In this document: positions 45,580-56,590 of the stretch, piece after piece | How the letters are laid out: each line of letters begins with the position of its first letter | How positions within the stretch are numbered: position 1 is the first letter of the stretch | Source: Platerodrilus igneus | Taxonomy: Eukaryota; Arthropoda; Insecta; Coleoptera; Lycidae | Assembly (NCBI GenBank): GCA_036346225.1 | Contig: JARFIW010000961.1 | Location: 1,753,501-1,817,500 of the forward strand | Length of the DNA stretch: 64,000 nt | Direction of reading: 5' to 3' | Program-made: the position numbers and the translations under genes | The notes under the pieces: generated by a model | What the model was told of the DNA's origin: nothing | Databases searched by the model: none | Seen by the model: the letters and a program-made list of their open reading frames with translations, nothing else

Positions 45580-46265
45580 AGTTGTGTTTTCTATAGAACA
45601 CATCAAAAAATGATAGTGATTGGGTTAAAATTATTGAGTAGTTTATAGTCGATCCAAATGAAGTGCTGGAAAAAATCGTTGACACCCTGAGCAGATCCAC
45701 CAATTGCAACGTACGACCTGATGACACCAATACAGAGTATGTATTCGTTGGCTTAATATATAGATTTAATTTTCTTAATGCATTTACTTGGTCTAATCTT
45801 GCCTTCAGTACGTAACTATAGAAATGCGAATGCTGAAGAAGCAATAGACTAGACTATCGCTGATGAAGAAAAAAACGCTGGCTGACATGGGTTGAATTTT
45901 CTGCGGTTCTTGTTATTTAATATCTTTATATACTCAAGATATGTGTGTGATAATCGCTCAATCTTTATTGTCAAGTTGTAGTTGTGTTCTATAGAACAAA
46001 TCAAAACGTTAGCATATATTTCAATAGATTTATTTCTAGTTTTTTGAAGTTGGAGTATTTCATAGATTTCCTCGTTTATATATTTCTTGCAGATAAACTA
46101 ATTTCGCGATTTAATAACTACGACTTGTTATTCCTTAAAAGCGAGAATGAGAAAATTGGTGCAGTCCGTCAGTCTGTCTGTCTGTCTGTCTTTGGCAAAT
46201 TTTTCAAGATATCTGTACAATTTGTTACCGAGTTTAATCGTTTTTTCTGCAGACATTAGCATTAA
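45576..46265. repeat. Duplicated spacer block, copy 1
   Basis: Blocks shared with 49075-49760, in a different order: 'ttgtagttgtgtt..ctatagaac' (twice here), 'gagtagtttatagtc..ccaccaattgcaacg', 'ttgccttcagtacgtaacta', and 'ttaataactacgacttgtta' followed by a GTCT run. The origin is unknown. It flanks the DNA-polymerase remnant. Confidence 0.6.
46168..46193. repeat. (GTCT)n / (GTCA) short tandem repeat
   Basis: 'gtccgtcagtctgtctgtct' and following; the matching site in copy 2 near 49586 has fewer units. Confidence 0.85.
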
Positions 46266-47015
46266 AAAATTTCTTATAGATTCCATATTTTTCCCTAAAT
46301 TTTTACTTAAACAAAAAAAGGACGTATTTTTTAATATTTTCTATGCAATATAGGTTAATTGCGAGATTGTTGAGCTTCTCAAATTTTTTATTTCTTTAAT
46401 ACAATTAGAAACGAATGGGATTGTAGCGTAATACTGAATCAAAAAGTTGATAGCTAGATATTCTATGAAGATTTTGTAAAACAGTAACCAAGGCTCAAAG
46501 AATGCAATGTTGATTGTTATCAATATTTTTTTTTGCCGAGAACATAATTATTTTTTGCTTACATACTGTTTTTTATTCATTAGAATAATTAGATAGCTGA
46601 ATATATAAAATTTTCTTGTGCAATTTTTTCAGAAAACGATGTAAATTTGTAATTTTTTTCTAAAGTGCCAGTACTGTTTCAATACTGAAATGAATAGAAA
46701 AAAAAACAGTATATAAGCAAACATAATGGTGCTCTTAGCAATATAAAGAATTTGATTCATTGTCTGAAAACAAATGGCAAATATGCATTTTTTTATAGTT
46801 ATCAGCAAGATTTCGAATTTGCTTTATTTTTTCTGAAAAATTGCAAATGTCTAATTTTATAGCTATTTGCTTACATCAGAACATATTTACGTATAAATAG
46901 TCAATAAATCTCTACAGATATTAATTATAAAGTAATTTAGCTAGTGACCGAAGTCAGTAGTGATATTTTAAAGTTAACAGTGAAGTGTTACACTCGAAGA
47001 TAAATATAAACAATC
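46266..47015. other. Spacer with no recognised gene
   Basis: A/T-rich. It may hold unreadable upstream parts of the polymerase remnant, but nothing can be supported. Confidence 0.4.
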
Positions 47016-47365
47016 ATGATCTGCTTAAAGAGTGTGTTCAACATTTGTTCCCGTTTCGGACTTTATAACTATTTACATTTTGATTCAGTATTACGATACA
47101 ATTCCAATTGCATTAAAAAACAGAATACTAATTCTAAATATTTAATGTATTTTGATGTTAATAATTTATATGGGGCTGCAATGTCTGAATATTTTCCATA
47201 TGGAGAATTTGAATTTTTTTAGATGGCACCAGTCCAGAAATATTACGTTTAGACGTTACTTAATATTGCCGATGATTCTGATGTAGGATATATTTTTTTT
47301 TTTTGAATGCGATTTACACTACCCAGTATCTTTACATCTTTACCTTTGGCGCCTGAACATGTAAA
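47016..47365 (+). pseudogene. Fragment of a family-B (protein-primed type) DNA polymerase
   Basis: The 68-codon frame holds 'YLMYFDVNNLYGAAMSEYFP', the polymerase motif-A region (Asp, then N-x-LYG-x-AM). This motif is common to protein-primed type polymerases of Polinton/Maverick and adinto-like elements and of related dispersed arthropod sequences. Beyond the stop at 47222 other frames keep traces of the sequence that normally follows ('DVGYIF', 'CDLHYPVSLH', 'PLAPEH'), broken by frameshifts and a T-run at 47290. The exonuclease and palm C-terminus are missing. It is an inactive relic. Which element type it came from cannot be settled from this piece. Confidence 0.75.
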
Positions 47366-47451
47366 ATAATAATAAATAGAATGTGATTGCTAAATGATTT
47401 TATTGTTTTTTCTTTTTCGTAATTTGTAAAGGTGCAGTAATAATAAACTAA

Positions 47452-47733
47452 TTATAATATTCTTATGCTGTTTGAGAGTGGATAGTATTTGACTATCTTA
47501 TCATGAAGTATAAGGCAATGACAAGATGTATTTGACAAAACTTTTCTGCTAGTTTCAAATTCCAATCTAATATCGACAGTATCAGATTTTAACGTTTTGT
47601 TTTGTCTAGAACAATCTATGACCACTAATGACGCAATACTTCGTAAATCTTCAGGATTAAAAAGTGGTCCATTTTCCTTTTCGTAGTATGATTGCTGAAA
47701 CTGAAGACAGCCCTCATAGAACCGATAATGCAA
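47452..47733 (-). pseudogene. C-terminal fragment of an uncharacterised insect repeat protein
   Basis: The 93-codon frame includes 'FNPEDLRSIASLVVIDCSRQ', 'DTVDIRLEFETSRK' and the ending 'HCLILHDKIVKYYPLSNSIR'. I recall the pattern '(V/I)IDxSxQ...VDxRLE.E....CLI.HDxxVxYxPLS' as the C-terminus of a dispersed, uncharacterised arthropod family found near DNA-polymerase-bearing elements. It runs opposite to the polymerase piece, 87 bp away. No N-terminal part is seen upstream of 47733. Function unknown; a structural protein of the same element is only a guess. Confidence 0.45.
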
Positions 47734-47872
47734 TATTTTTTACCGTTCAGAGTTGGAGTGAGTTAGAACTGTTCTTTATATTTTAGATGCTTGCTCATTT
47801 AGAAAACGAAGATATAAACAACTTACGTGAATTATAGTATGTTTATTCTAGAGTACATAACATTATATATAT
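47734..47872. other. Short spacer, no feature
   Basis: No ORF or repeat recognised. Confidence 0.4.
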
Positions 47873-47932
47873 ATTCTTCTTAATCTTCCTTGGGAATGAA
47901 ACCACTCATAGTTTTTAAAATCTATTTTATTT

Positions 47933-47967
47933 ACGTTTCGATCCATGACCTAGGATCGTTGTCAAAT
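47933..47967 (-). other. Hammerhead-like motif, left arm
   Basis: The complement of 'ttacgtttcgatccatgacc' and 'taggatcgttgtcaaa' gives TTGACAA-type core, GATCC/GGATC helix and GAAACG; pairs with the copy at 48763-48796. Confidence 0.35.
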
Positions 47968-48762
47968 AATAAAACTTCAAGTTTGACGTTTATGACATAA
48001 TTTGAAGGTTACTTTGATTTATTGATGTTTGAAATATTTGGTTTGAGTAGCAAAATTTTAAAGTTTAAAGAATGATTGCCTTCAATTTGTGTTGCGACCT
48101 GGGATCGACTTTTATGGTACAATCGCTTAACGTGAAATCAGCTGATTAATTTTATTGGTGAATTTTATATAATTAATAACTTTGAATTGGCATTTTTAAC
48201 ATGTTTCTATTTATACAATTGAGAGATTTCTGATTTTATGTCTTATTTTACCGAGATTCAGTGAAGGGGGTTAAGCAACCTGTGGCTACCAAGATCCCCC
48301 AACATTTATAATTTGCCGAAATAATGGTTTTCTAGTTAATATGCTTATTGTTATGTAATTAGTTATTGTATGTATAAATAGAAATCATGTATGTAGGCTC
48401 TATTTCATGTTAATATCGCAAGGAAAACCCAGGAAAAACTTGCAATGCTACCTCGGTAAAATAAGACATAAAATCAGAAATCTCTCAATTGTATAAATAG
48501 AAACATGTTAAAAAATGCCAATTCCAAAGTTATTGAAATTATATAAAAATCACCAATAAAAATTAATCAGCTGATTTCACGTTAAGCGTATTGGCTACCA
48601 TAGGAAAGTCGATCCCAGGTCGCAACACAAATTGCAGGCAATCATTCTTTTAAACTTTAAAAATTTTTGCTTAGTGTACTCAAACCAAATATTTCAAACA
48701 TCAATAAATCAAAGTAACCTTCAATTTATGTCATAAACGTCAAACTTGAAGTTTTTATTATT

Positions 48763-48796
48763 TTGACAATGATCCTAGGTCATGGATCGAAACGTA
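48763..48796 (+). other. Hammerhead-like motif, right arm
   Basis: TTGACAAT, then GATCC-taggtcat-GGATC (helix II), then GAAACG. It has the same layout as the PLE motif at 25210 but three core changes (C3, U7 and G8), so it is not expected to be catalytic. Confidence 0.4.
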
Positions 48797-48886
48797 AATA
48801 AAATAGATTTTAAAAACTATGAGTGGTTTCATTCCCAAGGAAGATTAAGAAGAATGCTAAACAAACCACAACAAACATACAGGGAG

Positions 48887-48888
<2 letters not shown>

Positions 48889-48928
<40 letters not shown>
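48889..48928. repeat. (TA)n microsatellite
   Basis: About 20 AT units after the palindrome. Confidence 0.97.
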
Positions 48929-48931
<3 letters not shown>

Positions 48932-49074
48932 TATATGTATTTAATAAAATACAATAAAGAAAAATACATTGTGTGTTTCATTTCACATTACTCCCGATTT
49001 AAAAATGCATTTCAAATAAATGCTTTCATATTTTTTGCAATTGAAATTAGAAATGCATGTGATCTAAAATTGCA

Positions 49075-49760
49075 GAGTTGCCTTCAGTACGTAACTATGG
49101 AAATGCGAATGTTGAAGAAGCAATAGACTAGACTATCGTTGACAAAGAAAAAAACGTTGTCTGACATGGGTTGAATTTTCTGCTGTTCTTGTTGTTTAAT
49201 ATCTTTATATATACTCAAGATATGTGTGTGATAATCGCTCAATCTTTATTGTCAAGTTGTAGTTGTGTTCTATAGAACAAATAAAAAATGAAAACTTTTT
49301 TAAAATTGTCCTTGTCAGGAAGAATAATGATAGTGGTTAGGTTAAAATTATTGAGTAGTTTATAGTCAATCCAAATGAAGTGCTGGAAAAAAATCGTTGA
49401 CTTTGTGAGCAGATCCACCAATTGCAACGTTAGCATATATTTCAATAGATTTATTTCTAGTTTTTTGAAGTTGGAGCATTTCATAAATTTCTTCGTTTAT
49501 ATATATTTCTTGCAGATAAACTGAGTTCGCGATTTAATAACTACGACTTGTTATTTTTTAAAAGCGAGAATGAGAAAATTGGTGCAGTCAGTCAGTCTGC
49601 CTGTCTTTGGCAAATTTTTCGAGATATCTGTACAATTTGTTAAATGTTGTAAAACCAGTAAAGAGCTATTGCGTTGATCAATTATAATTGCTTTCAGGGT
49701 TGAGAGTCCCATTCGTGCTGACTGAGTTTAATTGTTTTTTTTTCTGTAGACATCAGCATT
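49075..49760. repeat. Duplicated spacer block, copy 2
   Basis: Copies the blocks of 45576-46265 in rearranged order (the 'gagtagtttatagtc' block lies between 'ctatagaac' and 'gttagcatatatttc'). Differences are a few percent. Confidence 0.6.
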
Positions 49761-49784
49761 ATTGTCGTGCCTATAACATTTTGC

Positions 49785-49870
49785 AATAGATAGGTTTCCA
49801 TCCATTTCTTCTTTTCTAGACCCTTCACACATACTTCTTCACCGGGTCGGATAATTTGCTTCGGCTAACA
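49785..49870 (-). repeat. Local duplicate of an ORF segment
   Basis: 'ttcttcaccgggtcggataa' and its surroundings repeat 50090-50170, which lies inside the 166-codon ORF. This is therefore a broken second copy of that coding region just downstream. Confidence 0.65.
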
Positions 49871-49912
49871 TTGTAAAATTATATTAAAGTAAATAATACA
49901 GACACAATCTTT

Positions 49913-50413
49913 CTATTGTTTTTTATTATTATCTAGCCATTCTTTTAATAACAAGGTATTTTGTTTTGCACATTGCAGATTATTATTGCTGTGTCTACAA
50001 CAATGGATGTTATATTTTAAACGGTTGTTGATTTTTAACTCCGATAGCTTAGGACAACCTAGTGCAAGCATATCAGTTACAACGTTTTGCATTAGATAGG
50101 TTTCAATCAATTCCTTCTTTTGTAGACCCTTCACAAATACTTCTTCACCGGGTCGGATAATTTGCTTCAAATAAAGCTCTATATATGATAACACTATTCC
50201 AGCCTTTGAAGATTCATCCCAAGAAAGACCATGAATATTCCTTGTGACCCAGTCGTTATTTTTTATATGATCTTCGCTCAAACAACTAGACTGCATTGGC
50301 AGTTTAAAAATTTGATGCGAAACAACACTTTCCAACAAGTCCAAAACCGCAATTTCTTTGCACACAAACTCGTTTTCCTTGTATTTAAATCCCTGAGTAT
50401 CAATTATATACAT
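49913..50413 (-). CDS. Uncharacterised 166-residue protein
   Basis: The only sizeable uninterrupted ORF in the window that is not an obvious retroelement. From the ATG at 50413 it has 'YIIDTQGFKYKENEFVCKE' (residues 2-20), 'NDWVTRNIHGLSWDE' (53-67), 'EEVFVKGLQKKEL' (90-102) and a C-terminal Cys/His cluster HCC..C (137-148) before 'LLLKEWLDNN'. I recall similar 'IIDxQGF...KE(I/L)A' and 'NxWxTxNxHGxxW' proteins as multi-copy uncharacterised insect sequences; their function is not established. The early Asp and the KG/KKE region could belong to a nuclease-like fold, but that is a guess. A TATA box lies 71 bp upstream. A partial duplicate sits just downstream. It may belong to the same mobile element as the polymerase relic at 47 kb. 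Confidence 0.55.
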   Translation of the reverse strand: MYIIDTQGFKYKENEFVCKEIAVLDLLESVVSHQIFKLPMQSSCLSEDHIKNNDWVTRNIHGLSWDESSKAGIVLSYIELYLKQIIRPGEEVFVKGLQKKELIETYLMQNVVTDMLALGCPKLSELKINNRLKYNIHCCRHSNNNLQCAKQNTLLLKEWLDNNKKQ

Positions 50414-50483
50414 GTTTGTATATGTAGGTATGTAAATATATGCAGTAAACTCCGACTAATTAAATTAATATTAGGAGCAATCT

Positions 50484-50493
50484 CCTTATATAG
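50484..50493 (-). promoter_or_regulatory. TATA box upstream of the 166-codon ORF
   Basis: CTATATAAGG on the minus strand, 71 bp before the ATG at 50413; good spacing for a short leader. No initiator could be fixed. Confidence 0.4.
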
Positions 50494-50766
50494 CAGATTA
50501 CCACCATCTGCGTACTTTGCCAACCTACTTTTCAACCTATCACACATTTTGAATTGAAGCCGGCCCATGTGTATTTGCAGCCTCTAAACATAAATAAAAA
50601 ACATAAATCAGAATCCACTTTAATTAAACACAATTGACTTGAATGCGATATTTTGCATCTGGCATACTTTACAACTTCTCGCTAGAAAACCAAATTTAAA
50701 ACAGCTACACATTTTCTCTGCACTTACATTTTTCAACATACGTGTGTTTAGAAGTATGTATGTTCT

Positions 50767-50985
50767 ATTGAAAGTAATATAAGGCCGGTCTGACTTCAAA
50801 ACGTGCCCACAAGTATTTTACATTTGAAAGTATACAAGGCCGGTCTTAATTCATGTTTTCACAACTATTTTACATTGAAAGTATATAAGGCCGGTTCTAA
50901 TTCAAGACGGTGCACGTGTATTTTACATATGTAAAATACGTGTCAGCACGTTTTGAATTAGGACCGGCTTTACCCCACTACTAAA
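50767..50985. repeat. Three tandem about 55-bp units plus an inverted fourth
   Basis: The unit 'gaaagtatataaggccggt...tattttacat' starts near 50769, 50827 and 50877. Directly after the third, 'atgtaaaatacgtg..aggaccggcttta' is its inverse, making a near-perfect palindrome centred near 50929. It abuts the truncated 3' end of the next LTR C copy. Confidence 0.8.
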
Positions 50986-52875
50986 ATCATCAAATAATAC
51001 AACAACCATACAACTTTTTATTTACACCTATTAACAGATACATTTTATTTACACATGTGTTAAAACAGTTTGAAACAATAATTATTAGTTCAATTTATGG
51101 AAGGTTTTTAAAGTCCTTGGCTTTTATAGTGATTTTTATACCATTCAATTAAATATGAGTAGATGGGCCCCACATGTTACCCTAAATTGACTTCACACTG
51201 GAGTATTGTGAGCTCATTATAACCCAGTTTAGTCTGTATATGCCTTTCAAACCTTGCATAAATTAAAACAAAATTTACAGACCTGTTTACCCTTTACAAT
51301 TCATTTTATATCCTGAATAAAATTTTGTATGTTCTAAATACACCCTTTTTCAATATTCAACATCAGTAAATTGTCCAGTACATGTATCTTTTACAATAAG
51401 TTTCTACAACCATAAATATGCCACCCAAAAACAGTCAACCACACAACACAAAATTCCACAAATGTTTATAAAACAACAGAAGTTTCAAATAAATTACCTG
51501 GAAAATTCTTCAGGCTTCCTTCCCGTCGGAGATGATTGCCAGAAAACCCCTCGGCGTTGTTTACATTTACTGTGCTGCTCAGCGAATCCACAATCCTCTA
51601 CCATCTGATACCTCTGCAAGCTATGCGCCTCGTCTTACAGTACCATTCCATATATCATGCATACAAACTTGATTACTTGCGGTGCTTACCCCCATATACC
51701 ATGCATCTTTTAATAATTTTTTTGTTGTAGTAGCCGAACCTTTTTTAGTTTAATACGCACTACTCATACTTCACGTCAATAATTAGAGGTTCGCTACTAC
51801 CGTTTTATACTTGCAACCACTATATTTACGGTAACATTACAATATATACATAAAATACTCACAAAAAGCTTTATTATTATCGTAGTCTGTATCGGTATTC
51901 AGCACTTTATCAAAGTAAAGGAAAAGGGAAGAGGGGTTTAATACCCTAGCTTGGGTATTTATATACTTCCAAACCTCCCTAGTGGACGCGCTTCCTTTGA
52001 AAAGCTTATTTTCAAAACGAATTCTAAAAATTTTGAGCATGACCGTCGCTTCATTCCGAAAATTTTTGCCCCCGTAGTTGTTGTATACCTCGAATTCGCT
52101 TTCAACCTTTGCGTGCGCGTTTGTTTCTAACACTGTGGGCTTTCGACCAATAACATAGTTCTCTGTCGTTACCAATCTCCTTTTAAGCGCTATGCATTTC
52201 AGTTCTAAGCATGTTTGTTGTCTCGTTTAAAACCCCACTTGAGTTACAGAAAATCGATATTGTTGACATCCTATCTCAACTCCTCGTGTATGCTTTACGT
52301 AATTTTTAATCCCAAAGCTTTTATATTTGTCTCTATCTGTTGTATATTACCAATCGTTCATTTCACTCGCTCCTTAAGATGTTTGTTACCCTAGCTGTTT
52401 ATTCAAACTGGCGGTTGAAAACAATTTCTATGAAATCTTATCGTAACATACGCTCGAATTCTTGAACGTAACCTTTAATAAGCAGGCGTTTCTGTTAATT
52501 ATCGACCGTTTGAACATAACAATTCCTCGACTTTCTACTTCTTCGTATTTGATAAAGCCGACGTTGGCTTTTACAACGAATACCTTTGCCTAGGAAATTA
52601 TTGATTTTCTTACTCAAGCACGTTCCCTTATGCTTATAAGTGTTTGATTAAATAAATTATGGTTAATTATGCGTATCCTTGAACTTCTATTTGCTTTGAA
52701 GCTTTTTTCCTTTATGTAATTCTAACATTTCAATTATTAAATATAAAAATACCCTAATACTCGTCCGTTTTCACTAAATGACTTAAATTAATTTTGCGCG
52801 TAAATAATTTGCTTTTTTCTATATACAAGGTTGTTGAAATTTTATTGTATTACACTTATTTACCCCTTTAAATCC

Positions 52876-52881
<6 letters not shown>
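50986..52881 (-). mobile_element. Family-C LTR
   Basis: Aligns with 40971-42759 through 'gatgggccccacatgttacc' (51164), 'tgagctcattataacccag' (51208), the donor-like complement of 'attacctgg' (51496), 'tcccgtcggagatgattgcc' (51520), the minus TATA near 51958 and the end 'aatccacaacaa' at (TA)n. The outermost 3' part is replaced by the tandem/palindromic repeat. The 112-codon minus ORF (51837-52175) is not preserved in other copies. Confidence 0.7.

Positions 52882-52910
<29 letters not shown>
52882..52910. repeat. (TA)n microsatellite
   Basis: About 15 AT units between LTRs C and B. Confidence 0.97.
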
Positions 52911-52913
<3 letters not shown>

Positions 52914-54829
52914 CTAGGATAATATGATTATTTGAGGTCATATAAGGTTATAAGGAAGGAATACTTTATGTAAATATAATAACAATCACGAAAACCATTT
53001 AAATCAAAAAATGTACATAATTCATTTATTATGCAAAAAGCAAATACGAATCACCCTGTATAAAATTAATCACAAGCTACAAATAATTAAAGACAGCTCA
53101 TTCAGTAGTAATTTTACCATATCCATTAAAATAAATAATTGTGGAAGCAATCCAATAATTTTTAGGACATTCAATATATTTTTAATTTAAAATTAAATCA
53201 AAATTTAACAGATTGCAGAAAAATAACTGTGAAAAGAAATTTCTTTCAATCTAAACACATTTGGGTAAAAAAGTTAATAAACGCGTGCAATTGATACCAG
53301 TTTGTATAGGCAAACATTTAAAAGCGGGCATATTTTGTAAAGTATAGGTATTTGATGCAACAGTGTACGTGAATTTTGAAACGTATATATGATGCCAGGC
53401 TTGGTAAAACAAGCATATGTGCAGAAAGTATGGAAATTATAATTTCGAGATATGTGCAGTTTGAAAGGCACATGCACTAGCATTTATTCATAAAATTCTA
53501 TAACAGAAAGTTCCGAGGTACGTGCAAATTTGAACGTAAGCAAATATAATATTTAATAAGTCCCTTTTCAAGTTGCGAGATACGTGACATTTAGAGCGCA
53601 TATAGAATGCAATATTTAATAAAACCCACAAGATTGGAGATATAACACACTGCAGATCTGACAAAATTAAAACATCTTTTCCCCGGACTAAAGACCGATA
53701 GCAGACTGCCAGCCAATGAGAACGCGGGCAACATCGGGAAGGAATTTGTCTATAAAACTAAACCGGAGCAGATAAACGAGATTCATTCCATAATCGACGC
53801 GCCGACTGATATAGTTGAAAGAAGATCATCACGCAAATATGATCGGTAAATGTTAAATTGAAAGTAACATAAATCAATAATTTCAAGTCAAACAATAAAG
53901 GGTGTTGAAATAAGTGTGTATAAAATTCTGCTTTTAAGACAAACGTCTCCAAGTAAATCCAAATAATACTTCAAGTAATATATCTAAGTAACACATCCAA
54001 GTAATATATCCGAATCCTAAATTAAATCACGACGTTAATATTCTAAGTTATTGGTACATAATGACCAAGCTACTGCGTTAAAACTCTAAGGTTAATACTT
54101 CAAATCATTAGGCAAATGACTCCGAGTTGCTGCTGAATATTTCAAAGTGCTGGGTCAACACGCTAAGTTAACGACTCCAAGCTACTGAACAAACGACCGA
54201 TTTGGGTTAGGAAGCCCCAGCGAGAAAAACATAAGGAATATAAGGTCAGGATTATCTTTTCAATTTATAGTATTGGTGTATTCGGAAGTGAGCTTAAAAG
54301 TTGCATGTAATTTAAGTTATTTGTGTAGAAGGTCAATAAAAATTTAGTTAGAACGTAAAAGTATGTATGAAAAGAAAACCATAGTTCTTTGAACGTTCAA
54401 CGAAACTATTCGTGGTAAAACACAATATTTTTTGTTGGATTTAATTGCTATAAAAAGTGTAAAAGCTATATTCCTTGTATGGAGTTAATTTGATAGGAAT
54501 ATTTATTTAAAATTTGATTTAACAGTTCTATGAAAAGTAAATGATATTAAAAGGGGAGCAGATTTGTAAATAGTAATTTTATTTAATTCATTATACAATC
54601 TTTGATAAATTTAGTTTGTCTCATGAGAAGGTATTGGGTGTTGGAGAAGAGTGAGTAAAAAATTATCTGTTATCATATCGTCATTCACTCTGTGTTTGGT
54701 GTCACTGAGCTAGTCGAGGCATAAAACTTAATTGTGTTAATTTAAAGTATAAAATAGTTTAAAGGCACAGAGAGGTGGCGTTCAGCAGGCAATTGATCGT
54801 TGTATATCTGGCGAAGGGTGATATCGTAG

Positions 54830-54831
<2 letters not shown>
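52911..54831 (+). mobile_element. Family-B LTR, complete solo copy
   Basis: About 1.92 kb between (TA)n tracts. It starts TTGCTAGGATAAT and ends GATATCGTAGCA, i.e. TGCTA...TAGCA. It is collinear with 1-1812. A TATA 'ctataaaact' at 53750 is followed downstream by a donor-like 'aagGTCAGG' near 54243 ('aagGTAGG' in the other copy at 1206). There is no conserved ORF. Confidence 0.65.
53750..53759 (+). promoter_or_regulatory. TATA-like box of LTR B
   Basis: 'CTATAAAACT', matched by 'TTATAAAACT' near 785 in the first B copy. Confidence 0.4.

Positions 54832-54872
<41 letters not shown>
54832..54872. repeat. (TA)n microsatellite
   Basis: About 20 AT units after LTR B. Confidence 0.97.
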
Positions 54873-54874
<2 letters not shown>

Positions 54875-54879
54875 TGTAA

Positions 54880-55612
54880 TTTAGAATCCCCATAAGAGGT
54901 ATTATAAGGAATTTTTTGATGTATTAGAAAATAGTATAAGAGATACTTTACTCGAGGTTGATACAGTATTTTGTATGGGTGATACGAATGCAGATTTGTT
55001 GCATTTTGGTAGTGTGGAAAGTAAATATGCTAATGGGTTGTTTGAAGATATAGGGTCTACACGAATAGTCAATCAAGCTACTAGAATAACCCTGAACTCA
55101 GCAATATTGATTGACTATATTATTACAAACAAACCCAAACTTATCATCATAATCGGGATATTACCCTTCGACTATGCTGATCATCGTTTGGTATACTGTG
55201 AATTCACAATTAAATCGCAGGTGCAACGATTAGTTTATAAAACCTTTCGTTACTTTAAAAAATTAAACTACAAGCTATTTAAAGATTTGTTAAAGACAAT
55301 ACCATGGAAAAATATATATGATTGTGACACTGTAGACGATAAAGCCGAGTTTCTCACCTCAAACTTAATAACTCTTTTAAATATGCACGTACCTGTAGAA
55401 ACCTGCAGAATCAGCAAACATTATGCACCGTGGCTATCTGATGATATAAAAGTTATCATGAAAGTGAGGGACGTTCTTATAATTTTAACGTCCTGGCAGA
55501 GGTGGATGAGCATTTTAAATTTTAAGTAGTCACAGAACTACAGGTATTTGATATTATAAATAAAATTAGTAGTAATGCAACTGGATTGGATAATATTAAT
55601 ATATATTTAAGC
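54880..55612 (+). pseudogene. CR1/Jockey-like non-LTR fragment (endonuclease end, start of RT)
   Basis: The reading frame is coding-like from about 54890 ('YKEFFDVLENSI'). It includes 'FCMGDTNADLL', the GDxN strand of the endonuclease (here GDTN, with the Asp kept), then 'TLNSAILIDYIITN' and 'DYADHRLVYCEF', corresponding to the S-D-H motif (here ADH). The annotated ATG at 54975 is internal. After the stop at 55527-55529 the trace resumes with 'ISSNATGLDNINI', the N-terminal RT motif, so a short deletion or frameshift lies there. The rest of RT is gone. This lineage is distinct from the two R1-like elements. Confidence 0.78.
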
Positions 55613-56384
55613 TGTGATGAGGGGTTGTTTAGGGGTGAATTGAATAGCAAGAGTCGTGTAGTAACGATAAATTGCGACAGGAAGCAGAAATCTGCATTTA
55701 TATAGCAGAAAAATAGGTAATTTGGATATTATATAAATAGCAAGTATTTAATACTCTGTATATAGACCTTTATTAATTTTAAGTGATGCAAATAAGAGCA
55801 TATCTTTTAGTGAAAGTACACGTATTCAGAGGAAAGCATAGTACATGTAACTAAACACGTGTTGAGAAGTGTTTTAATTAGTTATAAAATGAATACGAAG
55901 ATAAGAGATAAAACCTAACAAAGCTTTACGCAATTACGCAGAAACAATAAACATTTTGATAAGAAAACGCAGTTTCAAAAATACGTAAACGAAAGTGGAA
56001 TTAAGGTTACACCATTTATCTTTTCAATTATCCAAAAAGGCGATATCTAAACAAAACAACGTATGGTCAAGATAACGAGGTATCTATAAGAAAAACCGAA
56101 TGTATTACATCAAAAACCACTTCAAAATGCAGAAAATACAAAGACCTTATTGGTGAAGATATCTACAAGACTTGTTGAAAACCCAGCCCACATGTAAGTG
56201 GGAACAGCCTATATTTAACACCGAGCAATGATAAGAGGAATCAGTTTAAAACTCAAGCAGGGCAAAGATGCGTCACTGCTAAACAGAAAGTTACGCGTAA
56301 TTTAATATTTAATAATATAATAGTGTATGTTATAGTGACAAATAAGTGTAACAATTATGAAGACTTCTTTTGCCGTTTAACGGC
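55613..56384. other. Spacer with no recognised gene
   Basis: AT-rich; nothing supported. Confidence 0.45.
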
Positions 56385-56590
56385 TTCAAATTCGAGTGGA
56401 TAGATATTATAATTCAATTGTGTTGATGATAATTCGAATGTGTGGATAATTCAAATGGATTGATATAATATTTCGAATTGGGCGATAGAATATTTCAAAT
56501 GTGTTAATGAGAATAATTCAAATCTGAGCCAATAGTATAATATTTCAAATCAGTGTCGACGATTCTGGTACAATTCTGGTACAATTTTGA
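56385..56590. repeat. Degenerate tandem repeat with ATTTCAAAT units
   Basis: About six imperfect units of 30-40 bp of the type 'gataatTCRAATgtgttgat'/'aatatttcaaat', ending with 'ttctggtacaa' twice. Confidence 0.55.

Larger units (their letters stand above)
47873..48856. repeat. Palindromic PLE-end-like repeat
   Basis: The left arm 47873-48255 and right arm 48452-48856 are inverted copies with few mismatches (for example 'aatcttccttgggaatgaaa' against its complement at 48827-48846). They surround a 196-bp centre. Each arm has a GATCC..GGATCGAAACG motif like that of PLE ends. No coding sequence. It resembles a pair of PLE terminal repeats joined tail to tail. (TA)n follows at 48889. Confidence 0.7.

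Noticed and set aside
45857..45882. CGCTGATGAAGAAAAAAACGC as a hammerhead
   Set aside because: The core CTGATGA is perfect, but helix II is absent and the duplicate at 49136 reads TTGACAA. It may be a collapsed relic, which cannot be supported.
51837..52175. 112-codon minus ORF as a gene
   Set aside because: Lies in the LTR C promoter-leader region and is interrupted in the other C copies, so it is an accidental frame.
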